DNA from: Lentisphaeria bacterium UBA1732
GTDB taxonomy: Bacteria > Verrucomicrobiota > Lentisphaeria > Victivallales > UBA1829
DNA length: 17,528 nt
NCBI GenBank assembly: GCA_002315855.1
Contig: DCIG01000038.1
Span: 1-17,528, forward strand
Direction of reading: 5' to 3'
Shown here: positions 1 to 8,149 of the stretch, piece after piece
Position numbering within the stretch: the stretch's first letter is position 1
Layout: each line of letters opens with the position of its first letter
The notes under the pieces: model-generated
Told to the model about the DNA's origin: nothing
Database searches by the model: none
What the model saw: only the letters and a program-made list of their open reading frames with translations
Position numbers and translations under genes: made by a program

Positions 1-2241
1 CTGAGCGGACAGGAGATGAAGCCGAAGTGGGAAGACATGCGGAAGCAGCCGGGATTCCCGAAGACGGACAACTGCACGGCTGTCTGCGAGGATTCGCAAG
101 GACGGATTTGGGTCGGGACTGCGAATGCTGGCGTACAGGTGTTCCACAAGGGGCAATGGAAGCGTTATGACCGGGACACGGTCCTCGGCGGAAGTCATGT
201 CCATGCCTTGGCATCGACCTCGACCGGATTGACGGCTGTGGCGCACGAGCAGGGCGTGAGCCTGTACAATTCGCACGACGACAGCTGGCGCGATTTCACG
301 GTCCTGAACGAACTTCCGTCCGGCGGTGTTCGCGGCATCTGTTTCGGAAGCAAAAACGAACTGCATTGCGCGAGGGAAAGCGGTGGCTATGTCAGGATTG
401 ATGTCCGCAGAAGCGCCCGAAGTGTCCGGCAGGTGAGTGCACCGGAATCATGGGGAAAAAAACGTGCGACGAACTACCCGCTGACGACTGCTGGTCAGGG
501 ACTGTGTTCAAACTTCTGCAATGGAATCAGCATTGGCAGTCAGGGACAGGTATGTATCGCGAGTGTGAATGGAATCAGTTACAACAGCGCAAACGACAGC
601 TTCTGTTTTCTGCAGGGGAAAGATTTGAAAGGAAAAATGGCTGGAGCCGCGCGAAAGGCGCTGATTAAAAATAAGCTGAGGACATTCCGCGAACTCAACT
701 CGGCATTGAAGGAAAGTTACGTCAACAGCATTTATTACGGGAAAAACGGATTATGGATTGGATACCGTACAAAAGGAATCGAATTACGAGATTCCGACAA
801 TCCGCAGAATATTCTGGAAATCGAGGGTGTAACGGACATGAAACGTCCCGTGCGGGCAATCGTGGAAATGCCTGACGGCCAAGTTTTCTGTGCCACCTAT
901 GGGAGCGGTCTGGTCAAGGTCTGCGATGGCGTTGTATTCGATGCCCCGTCTCCGCAGAAGACAGATGCGGCCGTCCATCCGTCCTATCGGAGAAATGACC
1001 CCGTTTCCATTCTGCAGAAACTTGAACATTACGATGGAGAAAGTGATTCCATGCCGCAATGCCGGGCGCAATACATCGGAGAAGACTGGTGTACGCTGGG
1101 CGACTGGTGCGGACGTTATGGAGCACGTTGCAATTTGCTGTGTGCAGGAAATACACCGCGTGGGAACAGCGGTAAAACAAATGCCCCAATAACAATCAGC
1201 GGAGCAATTGGACCGCATCACGAAAAGAATGATTCCATGCGTTGGTGGGTTGATTGGCCCAAAGCAGATGAAAAAAATCGCAACGTTCTCTTCAAGATGG
1301 AATACGGTTACAGGACACAGGCGGAATGGAATGACAACGGAGCAGCATATCCGAAGTCATTTGAGGGACCGGACCTGTGGGTGATGCTGGATAATCTGGA
1401 CCCGGACGCGGTGTGGCATCTGTCTCTGTATTTCTACAATTCTAACGGGCGAATCGGGGATAATCTTGAACGCGATTATATTCTGGATGTTTACGCGTCT
1501 GATGGAAGAGAAAATTTGAAAGACTGTCTGGAAAGGAAGCCTCTCTGTACCGCACGTGTTTCGGATTTCGCCAGTGGCGGTGTATATAAAACCTTTGCTC
1601 TGCATGGTTCAGAACGTTTCTGGGTAAGAATCGCCCGAAATGGTTCCCTGAACGCGATTCTGAACGGAATTTTCATAGAACATCTGTTTGAAGCGCAGGA
1701 CATGCAGGAAATTCCGGAAGATCAGAGAATCCCGGAACAGGGGAAATACCGTGCGCCCAGATGGTATGATTGTGGAACGGACCTGCTGAAAGATGAGGGT
1801 GCCGAATATCTCAAACGGTATTTTGCGGCCCCGGAATCTGCTCTTGGACTCAGCTCAATGTCCCTGCTGCGGCTGGCATTTTATCGGCATGTCTGTACAA
1901 ATCTGCCATCAAACAGGAACCTGTCCGAGCGTTTGCGCTGGGATGCAGCCATTTGGACAGAAAAAGACCGATTGGATTTCGATGCGGCGATGCAAGATTA
2001 TTGGGCAGAACGTCAGGAACAGCGCCCTGAATGCCGATCCAGTGAATGTTGTCCGTATTGTCCCGGCGTAACGCCTCTTGCACTTTGGGAAATTGAACTC
2101 ATGGACATCCTGAATATCGACTGGAAACCCTATCGGATTGGAGCAAAGGAAAAACCGGAACTCTCCATCGAAAAACTTCGTGAAAAACTGAATCAGGAAA
2201 AAGTGAATTATCCTGATTTGCATTATGAGGTCCTGAAATAA
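1..2241 (+). CDS. Beta-propeller protein with C-terminal beta-sandwich (GEDW/GDW) domain, 5' partial
   Basis: The frame is open to the left edge (CTG AGC GGA CAG GAG before the first ATG at 16) and the protein starts in mid-propeller, so I treat it as 5' truncated. An ATG start at 16 is possible, but the AGGAG there directly abuts the ATG. Residues are numbered from that ATG. About 20-305 hold roughly six two-component-regulator-propeller-like blades (for example EDSQGRIWVGT at 25-35, YGKNGLWIGY at 241-250). About 350-558 form a second domain with YIGEDWCTLGDWCGRYG (353-369), EGPDLWV (450-456) and a closing FWVRIARNGSLNAILNG (535-551). From memory this matches a galactose-binding-like beta-sandwich common in Planctomycetes and Lentisphaerota proteins. 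About 580-741 is mostly helical and unrecognised, with a Cys cluster CRSSECCPYC (673-682). No transmembrane helix is seen. The role is unknown; extracellular or carbohydrate-related work is a guess. The high Cys content is unusual. Confidence 0.8.
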   Translation: MSGQEMKPKWEDMRKQPGFPKTDNCTAVCEDSQGRIWVGTANAGVQVFHKGQWKRYDRDTVLGGSHVHALASTSTGLTAVAHEQGVSLYNSHDDSWRDFTVLNELPSGGVRGICFGSKNELHCARESGGYVRIDVRRSARSVRQVSAPESWGKKRATNYPLTTAGQGLCSNFCNGISIGSQGQVCIASVNGISYNSANDSFCFLQGKDLKGKMAGAARKALIKNKLRTFRELNSALKESYVNSIYYGKNGLWIGYRTKGIELRDSDNPQNILEIEGVTDMKRPVRAIVEMPDGQVFCATYGSGLVKVCDGVVFDAPSPQKTDAAVHPSYRRNDPVSILQKLEHYDGESDSMPQCRAQYIGEDWCTLGDWCGRYGARCNLLCAGNTPRGNSGKTNAPITISGAIGPHHEKNDSMRWWVDWPKADEKNRNVLFKMEYGYRTQAEWNDNGAAYPKSFEGPDLWVMLDNLDPDAVWHLSLYFYNSNGRIGDNLERDYILDVYASDGRENLKDCLERKPLCTARVSDFASGGVYKTFALHGSERFWVRIARNGSLNAILNGIFIEHLFEAQDMQEIPEDQRIPEQGKYRAPRWYDCGTDLLKDEGAEYLKRYFAAPESALGLSSMSLLRLAFYRHVCTNLPSNRNLSERLRWDAAIWTEKDRLDFDAAMQDYWAERQEQRPECRSSECCPYCPGVTPLALWEIELMDILNIDWKPYRIGAKEKPELSIEKLREKLNQEKVNYPDLHYEVLK

Positions 2242-2257
2242 TACCGGCTGGTTTTAT

Positions 2258-2286
2258 TTCTGAAAAACACCTTCGGCATATATTAT
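2258..2286 (+). promoter_or_regulatory. Possible promoter for the lipoprotein hydrolase
   Basis: TATTAT at 2281-2286 is a good -10. It lies 17 bp downstream of TTCTGA (2258-2263), which is a poor -35. It sits in the 71-base gap before the gene at 2313, just ahead of a clear GGAG Shine-Dalgarno at 2302-2305. Read-through from the upstream gene is an alternative. Confidence 0.3.
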
Positions 2287-2312
2287 TTCAATTTTAATCA
2301 TGGAGTAAGAAC

Positions 2313-3326
2313 ATGAAAAAATTTTTATCAGCGGTTTTGTTCATTGGGACAGTGTTTCTGCTTTCCGCCTGCAACGGAGCACTGGATTATTCGTCTCCGG
2401 ACAACTGGATTGTCTGTGAAAAAGAAAAGACGGACGCGGTGTATGATCTTTTTTACCTTTATCCCACGCTCTCCAACGATGAGATGCAGACTACATTGAA
2501 TCTCAATGACAGGAAAGTAATGGAAAAAGTAGAGGATTTTGCCAAAGCGCAGACGGGTATTTTTTCCGCTGATGCCAGAATCTTCGCTCCGAAAGTCCGC
2601 CAGTTGGAGTATCATGCAATCAATGAATATATTCATCATCCTGACGAAGAAAAATGGAAGACCCGGTTCATGGAGGGCGTTCATGATGCGGAAAACGCTT
2701 TCCATTTCTACCGTAAAAATATTCAGGATGATCGTCCGTTTATCCTGCTTGGGCACAGTCAGGGGGCTATGGAGCTGTACGAACTCCTGAAAAAGGACGG
2801 CAGTATCGATTCTGAAAACGGGTTCACTGCGGCTTACCTCATCGGTCTGCCCAAACTCACGGAAACACAGTTCCGAACAGACTTCAAAGAGCGCAGGATT
2901 TCGCCTGCACAGTCTGCGGACGATCTTGCCGTAATTGTGGTCTGGAATACACAGAGCAAAAATGCGGAAAACTCCATGTTTTCCGTTGCAAACGGGTTGT
3001 GCATCAACCCGTTGAATTGGAAAACGGACGGAACTCCGGCTTCTGCGGCGGAAAACAAAGGTGCTTTTTTCTATGATTACAGCGAAAAAAGTTCCAAAGC
3101 CGTTCCGCAATTCTGCGGGGCATACGTGGATCGGGAGAAAGGCGCTTTGATTGCAGACCTGCCGGAAAACTCGCAATGGGATGCCAATGGTTTTATGGGG
3201 AAAGGCGTATTCCACATGAATGACATCTGGTTTTTTGCCGAAAACCTGAAAGAAAACATGCTGCACCGTGCAAAAACATACAATGCGGCAAAGAGCAAAG
3301 AGAACAAATCATTTTTGATGCGGTAA
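2313..3326 (+). CDS. Lipoprotein alpha/beta hydrolase, DUF3089-like
   Basis: This 337-residue protein starts at an ATG seven bases after GGAG. Residues 1-20 are a lipoprotein signal peptide: KK, a hydrophobic stretch, then lipobox LSAC with Cys20. The mature protein is probably membrane-anchored, in the periplasm or outer membrane. AVYDLFYLYPTL (42-53) matches the early 'DvFYvhPT' strand of DUF3089. GHSQG at 147-151 is a nucleophile elbow with Ser149. A late FHMNDIWFF (300-308) fits the 'H..D..LFw.N' ending of that family and could supply the His (301) and an Asp (304). The length is normal for the family. DUF3089 proteins are presumed serine hydrolases of unknown substrate; an ester substrate is inference. 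It stands alone between two gaps and is followed by a hairpin. Family assignment rests on motif recall. Confidence 0.85.
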   Translation: MKKFLSAVLFIGTVFLLSACNGALDYSSPDNWIVCEKEKTDAVYDLFYLYPTLSNDEMQTTLNLNDRKVMEKVEDFAKAQTGIFSADARIFAPKVRQLEYHAINEYIHHPDEEKWKTRFMEGVHDAENAFHFYRKNIQDDRPFILLGHSQGAMELYELLKKDGSIDSENGFTAAYLIGLPKLTETQFRTDFKERRISPAQSADDLAVIVVWNTQSKNAENSMFSVANGLCINPLNWKTDGTPASAAENKGAFFYDYSEKSSKAVPQFCGAYVDREKGALIADLPENSQWDANGFMGKGVFHMNDIWFFAENLKENMLHRAKTYNAAKSKENKSFLMR

Positions 3327-3337
3327 TCAGTATTTTG

Positions 3338-3366
3338 CAGTGTCCGGAATTGAATTTCGGACACTG
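3338..3366 (+). terminator. Hairpin after the hydrolase gene
   Basis: CAGTGTCCG (3338-3346) pairs perfectly with CGGACACTG (3358-3366). Two more A-T pairs and a G-T pair inside leave a five-base loop. The T-rich run (3381-3392) begins about 14 bases after the stem, so it is not a textbook intrinsic terminator. It lies between convergent genes (stops at 3326 and 3408) and may serve both. Confidence 0.5.
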
Positions 3367-3407
3367 CCGGATAAAAAATGTTTCTCTTTTTTCCCGGTCA
3401 TGTCAAA

Positions 3408-4148
3408 TTATGACTTACCTTTATTGGTATGCAGGTATAAAGGTATCCCGAAAATAATTACAAGAATCCCCTGAAGTATTGAGAACAGGATAAAACCGTA
3501 TATTCCCTTTCTGGTCATAGATTTAGGTATGATACCGATTAATTGATAATCACTGAATTTTTCAAAGGTTGCTAAGTACGTTTCTCCATTGATGATGAAA
3601 TTGAAGAAAGTGCCTTCCTGGGGTAACATATTGATGCCGTAATCTATGAGGTGAGTCCCAATGATTTCAGTATTTTCCGCTTCGATGATTTCATTGTCTT
3701 TCGCAATTACAACAAAACCATTCGTGCCGATACGCAGCAATGACATATTTTCACGAATATTGCCGATGGCATTGACTTTTTTGATATAATCATCACTGTA
3801 AGCCACTTGTACGAGACCCTTCTGGTCTCTGCGCGCCTTGCCTATATATTTGGAAAGTGTCCCGTCACTGTTTTTTTCAGAGGCTTGTATGAGTTCAAAA
3901 TCAGGATTGGTCAATGCCGGAAGAAAGTAGCGCGATTGCTCTTTCGTCATGAGATTGTAGCCTAAATTGGTTTTCTCATTTGTAAAAACGATGACGCCAT
4001 TTTCATCGAAAATATAGTAAGTTCCAATTGACATGGATTCTGCAAATTTGTCAAGCATCTCCTGTGTGATTGGCTGGCCTTTCCTTTGTTCCAGCATGTA
4101 AACAATCGCACGACATTTTGCCATTGCCTCCTCATCACATATTTTCAA
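3408..4148 (-). CDS. Orphan Cache-like sensor domain with one C-terminal membrane helix, possibly a remnant
   Basis: The 246-residue frame opens at a TTG (4148). No normal start has a well-placed Shine-Dalgarno: GAGGAGG lies only two bases before the ATG at codon 9. Residues 1-30 resemble the helix that follows the first membrane segment in double-Cache sensors. GTYYIFDENGVIVFTN (42-57) is a typical PAS-like Cache strand pair. GKARRDQKGLVQVAY (103-117) and GTNGFVVIAKDNEII (141-155) resemble the second lobe. A hydrophobic helix spans about 216-238, and the protein ends eight residues later. Full-length relatives carry an N-terminal membrane helix and an output domain (SpoIIE, HAMP, GGDEF, kinase or MCP); both are absent here. 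An out-of-frame MKKKILENM peptide (4164-4135) overlaps the start, hinting at decay. It is either a broken sensor gene or a stand-alone sensor. Codon usage is more AT-rich than its neighbours. Confidence 0.6.
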   Translation of the reverse strand: MKICDEEAMAKCRAIVYMLEQRKGQPITQEMLDKFAESMSIGTYYIFDENGVIVFTNEKTNLGYNLMTKEQSRYFLPALTNPDFELIQASEKNSDGTLSKYIGKARRDQKGLVQVAYSDDYIKKVNAIGNIRENMSLLRIGTNGFVVIAKDNEIIEAENTEIIGTHLIDYGINMLPQEGTFFNFIINGETYLATFEKFSDYQLIGIIPKSMTRKGIYGFILFSILQGILVIIFGIPLYLHTNKGKS

Positions 4149-4257
4149 GAATTTTCTTTTTCATTTTTCTCTGTAACACATCAGATGATTATTTGATAAT
4201 CCGATGGAAAGATTTGGTGATAATTTAGAGAAAACTTTAATGATTCTCCCTCATATA

Positions 4258-4286
4258 AATGTATATGTTAAAGTTTAACTTTTCAA
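4258..4286 (-). promoter_or_regulatory. Candidate promoter with embedded palindrome, sensor gene
   Basis: On the minus strand TTGAAA (4286-4281) is followed after 17 bp by TACATT (4263-4258). The spacer contains a perfect 13-base palindrome, GTTAAAGTTTAAC (4267-4279), which could bind a regulator. It lies 110 bases before the sensor frame. The -10 match is only moderate. Confidence 0.35.
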
Positions 4287-4422
4287 ATGAATAATATCAT
4301 AATACAGAAAAAAATGATTATTGCCTCCTCTTTTTTTCAAACATTGCACATATCCAATCGCTGATTTGTTACCCCCATTATGTCATTCAAATTTGGAATC
4401 AATGCCTTAGGTGATACCCGAA

Positions 4423-4460
4423 AGAAAAACTCCATTTTCATCTGAAAATGGAGTTTTTCT
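4423..4460. terminator. Bidirectional intrinsic terminator
   Basis: The 18-base arms at 4423-4440 and 4443-4460 are perfectly complementary with a two-base spacer. Each arm begins with an A-run and ends with a T-run (TTTTTCT), so the hairpin works on both strands. It lies 75 bases past the permease stop and ends the efflux operon; it also insulates the sensor gene promoter. Confidence 0.85.
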
Positions 4461-4534
4461 GATTTGATTCTTCAAGCTCGTTTTCAGCTTGAGAATCTAC
4501 CGGGTCTCGTTCGCACGAAGTCCGGATATGCGTT

Positions 4535-5893
4535 TTATTCGTAGCGCAGAGCCTCAATCGGGTCGAGTTTGGAGGCTTTCCATGCAGGATAGAAGCCAAA
4601 CAGGATACCGACAGTTGCAGAGACCACCACGGCCGCCACAATTGCTTCCGGGCTGGATTCAATCGGCCACTGTGCATACGTATGAATCAGCAGAGACGTA
4701 CTGTGTCCCAGCAGGATGCCGAGGATACCGCCCGAAACGCACAGCACCACCGATTCAATCAGGAACTGGCGCAGAATATCGCGGGAACGGGCACCGACTG
4801 CCATGCGCAGACCGATTTCGCGGGTGCGTTCGGTTACGGACACCAGCATGATGTTCATGATGCCCACGCCGCCCACCAGCAGGGAGAGCAGAGCCACGCC
4901 GAGCAGCAGGTTCGTCATCAGCACGGACGTCTGGTCGAGCATGGACATGAAGTCCGCCGCATTCTGCACACGGAAGTCATCGTCTTCTTCCACGCCCAGA
5001 TTATGGCGTTTGCGGAGCAGTTCCGACACTTCCTTGACGGCATCGTTGATTTTGTCCACATCCACAGCGGAGAAAATAATCTGGTTGATCTGCGTGAAAC
5101 GGCTGTAGAAAAGTTTATCATCCGTGATGCTGTTGTCCTGTTCAGGGTACAGCGCCACGCCGCTGACGGCAAAACGCTCGCCGGGTTTTGTGGAAATCTT
5201 GCTGGAGGTATTGGTCGCCGTCCCCATCTTGAGACCGGCCACACGCATTCGCATGGTTGTCCACGGAGTCAGCACAATATCGTCTTCATCCATCCCCATC
5301 ATGTTCGCGCCCTTTGCCTTGAGAACGCCGACCACGGAGAAGGTTACGGGACCGATTCTGAGCTCGCAGTCCAGCGGGGAAACCCCGTTGAAAACTTCCT
5401 TCACAATCGTCGCGCCGACCACGCATACGCGGGCATTGGTATCAACTTCCTGATCCGTGAAGAAGCGGCCTTCATCGATTTCCCAGTTGCGGATTTTGAA
5501 GAATGCGGGAGCGACCCCCTGCAAAGTGCTGGGTTCCCAGTTCACGTTGCCGAAAATCACCTGCGCAGAACCGCGCACGATCGGTGAATAAAGCGCGACC
5601 GAGGGGCAGTTTGCGCCGATGGCATCCGCATCCGCAGGGATCAGCGAAACAGCCGACCCGGCGGCAGCTCGTGCGCCTCCGGGGGGCATCATGCTGCCCG
5701 GCATGACCATGACCGAGTTCGCGCCCATTTTTTCAATGGATGCCCGAATGGAGTTTTTGGACCCGTTGCCGATTTCCATCATGGTGATCACGGCGGAAAT
5801 ACCGATGATGATGCCGAGCATGGTCAGTGCGGTTCGTGTCGGGTTGCGGACAAGTGAGTTCAGTGAGGTGCGAATTGTGGAAATCGTTCTCAT
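4535..5893 (-). CDS. MacB-type ABC transporter permease
   Basis: This 452-residue inner-membrane protein has the MacB/FtsX-like fold. Membrane helix 1 spans about 21-42 (LTMLGIIIGISAVI). A large periplasmic domain spans about 45-320, then three helices at about 326-350, 380-405 and 416-437. The cytoplasmic loop TERTREIGLRMAVGA (354-368) and the ending YPAWKASKLDPIEALRYE are hallmarks of the family. It would form a dimer with the ATPase encoded just upstream; its start overlaps that gene's stop by four bases (ATGA). In E. coli MacB the ATPase and permease are one chain; here they are separate, as in many Gram-positive and other bacterial homologues. Known MacAB-TolC pumps move macrolides, peptides or siderophores by mechanotransmission. 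The substrate here cannot be read from sequence. Confidence 0.95.
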   Translation of the reverse strand: MRTISTIRTSLNSLVRNPTRTALTMLGIIIGISAVITMMEIGNGSKNSIRASIEKMGANSVMVMPGSMMPPGGARAAAGSAVSLIPADADAIGANCPSVALYSPIVRGSAQVIFGNVNWEPSTLQGVAPAFFKIRNWEIDEGRFFTDQEVDTNARVCVVGATIVKEVFNGVSPLDCELRIGPVTFSVVGVLKAKGANMMGMDEDDIVLTPWTTMRMRVAGLKMGTATNTSSKISTKPGERFAVSGVALYPEQDNSITDDKLFYSRFTQINQIIFSAVDVDKINDAVKEVSELLRKRHNLGVEEDDDFRVQNAADFMSMLDQTSVLMTNLLLGVALLSLLVGGVGIMNIMLVSVTERTREIGLRMAVGARSRDILRQFLIESVVLCVSGGILGILLGHSTSLLIHTYAQWPIESSPEAIVAAVVVSATVGILFGFYPAWKASKLDPIEALRYE

Positions 5894-6588
5894 TTCGACG
5901 CCTCCGTTTCATTGCCGGATACAATCAGACCGTCGCTCATGCGGATAATGCGCTTGGAGCATTCCGCAATCTCCTGAGAGTGAGTTACCAGAATGACCGT
6001 AATTCCCTCGTTGTTGAGTTCAGTAAACATATTCATCACGTCCACGCTGGTTTTGGTATCCAGGTTGCCTGTGGGTTCGTCGGCGAAAATCACCGGAGGA
6101 CGGTTGATCAGGGCGCGGGCGATTGCCACACGCTGCTGCTGTCCGCCGGAAAGCTGCGACGGATGATGGTGGATTCGTTCGCTCAAACCGACCTGCTTCA
6201 GAGCTTCAATCCCGCGTTTTCTGCATTCCGAGGTGGAAAGCCCGCCCGCCGTATAGTTCAGCGGCATGATGACATTGTCCAGCGCACTGGTACGGGGCAG
6301 CAGGTTGAAGTTCTGGAAAACAAATCCGATTTTGCGGTTGCGTACTTTCGCACGGAAATCGCCCGAAGCACGCCCGACCTCATCGCCGTCAAACAGATAG
6401 TCTCCGCTTGTAGGACGGTCGAGACAGCCGAGAATATTCATCAGCGTACTTTTTCCCGATCCGGAAGCCCCCATGAGCGCAACGTACTCGCCGCGTTCAA
6501 TCTTCATGGTAATGCCTTTCAGTACCGGGACATTGATTTCACCGATAAAGTACGTTTTTCCGATGTTGTGTAGTTCAATCAGAGCCAT
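5890..6588 (-). CDS. MacB-type ABC transporter ATP-binding protein
   Basis: This 232-residue ATPase of the LolD/MacB/FtsE subfamily powers the adjacent permease. Visible motifs are Walker A GASGSGKST (40-48), Q-loop Q92 in FVFQNFNLLP, signature LSGGQQQRVAIARAL (146-160), Walker B VIFADEPTGNLD (166-177) and H-loop His203 in VTHS. All are intact, so it should be active. A GAGGAAGGA precedes the ATG by about a dozen bases. It starts 24 bases after the adaptor gene's stop and overlaps the permease gene by four bases, which implies coupled translation. Confidence 0.97.
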   Translation of the reverse strand: MALIELHNIGKTYFIGEINVPVLKGITMKIERGEYVALMGASGSGKSTLMNILGCLDRPTSGDYLFDGDEVGRASGDFRAKVRNRKIGFVFQNFNLLPRTSALDNVIMPLNYTAGGLSTSECRKRGIEALKQVGLSERIHHHPSQLSGGQQQRVAIARALINRPPVIFADEPTGNLDTKTSVDVMNMFTELNNEGITVILVTHSQEIAECSKRIIRMSDGLIVSGNETEASK

Positions 6589-6612
6589 AATGACAGGACA
6601 TCCTTCCTCACA

Positions 6613-8025
6613 TCAATTCGGACGCGGTCCGCGGGGTGCGCCGCCGGCCGGAGGTGCACCTGCCGGTGCGCCGCCCTGAGCGGCTGCGCGTTCTTCGGCA
6701 CGCTGACGTGCGCCTGCGCTTCCGCGCCCCGGCATCTTCGGCATGTTCGGCAGGAACGGATTATTGGACGAAGCCTGCCCGCCTGCGGTCGCTTCATTCA
6801 TGGCGTACTGCACATCCACGCCCGTTATAATCACATCGCCGTCCTTGACATCGCCGGAAATGATTTCTGCGGTAACACCGTTGTTCAGCCCGGTTTTGAC
6901 CGTAACCGGCTTCAGCAGACCATTGCTGTTTTCAATCCAGAGATGAGCTTCATTTTCGCCAAGTTCTTTGACCTCGAATGCGGGGTCAATGAACTCCGCC
7001 GGAGGCATGAAGCGCAATGCACCGTTGGATACGCTCAGCACGTTGCGTCGTTCATCGCGTATAAATTTCACATTTGCAGTCAGATACGGAACCAGAAGTC
7101 CGCTGGTATTGTCGGTATTGACTTCCACGATGTAGGTAACAACGTTGGAAGAAAGTGTTGCATTCAGGCGCAAACGGAATACTTTACCGCGGAATTCCTG
7201 TCCGGGGAAAGCATCACATGCGAACGAAACATCCATGCCCGGCTTGATGAATCCGATATCGGCTTCGTTGACGGAAACCCACACCTGCATTTTGCTGAAC
7301 TCTTTGGCAACGAGGAAGATACTGGATGCAGACTGGTTGGACACCACGGTCTGACCGATACTGACGCGGCGGTCGATGATAACACCGTCCATCGGGGCGG
7401 TGATCACGCAGTAATCGAGGTTGCGTTTTGCTCTTGTGAGGGAGGCTTCTGCGCTGGAAAGCGAAGCCTGAGCGTCGGCGAGCTTGGCTTTCGCGGTTGC
7501 CACAGATGCCTGAGAGGTATAGAATTCAGCCTCATTGGAATCGAAATCGGTTTTTGTCAGAGCCTTTTGCGCATAAAGGGTTTGAGCTCGTTCCCAGTTG
7601 CTTGCGGCGAGCTTGGCGCGAGCTTCCGCTTCCTTGATGGATGCTTCTGCGGTCAGAATGGACGCTTCCGCGCGCTTCTTGGTGGCTTCAGCTTCCTGAA
7701 GTTCGGCCTTGTAGGAAACATCGTCGATTTGAGCAAGCACCATACCGGTTTTGACCTTGGAACCGAAGTCCATGGTATTCCCGTCGGTGTCTTTTCCGAA
7801 GCTCATGATTTTGCCGTTGACCTGTGCGCCCACGTTGACCAGTTCCTGAGGTTCCACAGTACCGGTTGCGGCGATGGTGCGCAGCACATTCTGACGGACG
7901 ATTTTTTCATTTTTGAACGTAATGATCTGCTCTTTCGGGCGATAGGAGAGAACGACTTTCCATCCTATGTAACCGATTGCAGCGAGAATGATTAAGATAA
8001 AGATTGTTTTGAATGCTTTTTTCAT
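6613..8025 (-). CDS. MacA-like periplasmic adaptor (HlyD/RND membrane fusion protein)
   Basis: This 470-residue adaptor bridges the ABC permease and the outer-membrane channel. A membrane anchor spans about 5-26. A lipoyl half-motif lies near 56-102 (GTVEPQELVNVGAQVNGKI onward). A long Ala/Glu-rich alpha-hairpin coiled coil spans about 103-203, and the second lipoyl half is CVITAPMDGVIIDRRVSIGQ (206-225). Beta-barrel and membrane-proximal domains follow to about 405. Residues from about 412 form an unusual tail: linker, Arg/Ala helix (RQRAEERAAAQ), then a Gly/Ala/Pro-rich end finishing RGPRPN. The tail is absent from ordinary MacA as I recall it and could be a disordered periplasmic extension. 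No clear Shine-Dalgarno precedes the ATG. The 124-base gap after the channel gene contains a small GGATT/AATCC hairpin. Confidence 0.93.
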   Translation of the reverse strand: MKKAFKTIFILIILAAIGYIGWKVVLSYRPKEQIITFKNEKIVRQNVLRTIAATGTVEPQELVNVGAQVNGKIMSFGKDTDGNTMDFGSKVKTGMVLAQIDDVSYKAELQEAEATKKRAEASILTAEASIKEAEARAKLAASNWERAQTLYAQKALTKTDFDSNEAEFYTSQASVATAKAKLADAQASLSSAEASLTRAKRNLDYCVITAPMDGVIIDRRVSIGQTVVSNQSASSIFLVAKEFSKMQVWVSVNEADIGFIKPGMDVSFACDAFPGQEFRGKVFRLRLNATLSSNVVTYIVEVNTDNTSGLLVPYLTANVKFIRDERRNVLSVSNGALRFMPPAEFIDPAFEVKELGENEAHLWIENSNGLLKPVTVKTGLNNGVTAEIISGDVKDGDVIITGVDVQYAMNEATAGGQASSNNPFLPNMPKMPGRGSAGARQRAEERAAAQGGAPAGAPPAGGAPRGPRPN

Positions 8026-8149
8026 GGTTGTACTTTATTTTGAGCTTGGTACTAACTTCGCGCACCTGATTTCCGGCTCGGATTCCGTTCAAATCCTTAT
8101 TTCCGGGGTGCTTTTCATCAGTTCCTTTGTTGAGGTGATTGCGAGGTGA

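Larger units (their letters stand above)
4149..4534. other. AT-rich intergenic stretch between sensor and efflux operon
   Basis: 386 bases without a convincing gene. They hold a candidate promoter for the sensor gene (4258-4286) and a bidirectional terminator (4423-4460). The motif GAGGAGGCAA, present at the sensor gene start, is repeated on the minus strand near 4321-4335. No missing membrane segment of the sensor could be found in any frame. Confidence 0.6.

Noticed and set aside
2328..3266. 312-codon minus-strand frame
   Set aside because: It is fully antisense to the lipoprotein hydrolase, whose motifs (lipobox, GHSQG) make the plus frame the real gene.
4682..5587. 301-codon plus-strand frame, His/Gln-rich
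   Set aside because: It is antisense to the MacB-type permease; composition is typical of a shadow frame.
6943..7995. 350-codon plus-strand frame
   Set aside because: It is antisense to the macA-like coiled-coil and lipoyl regions; no domain recognised.
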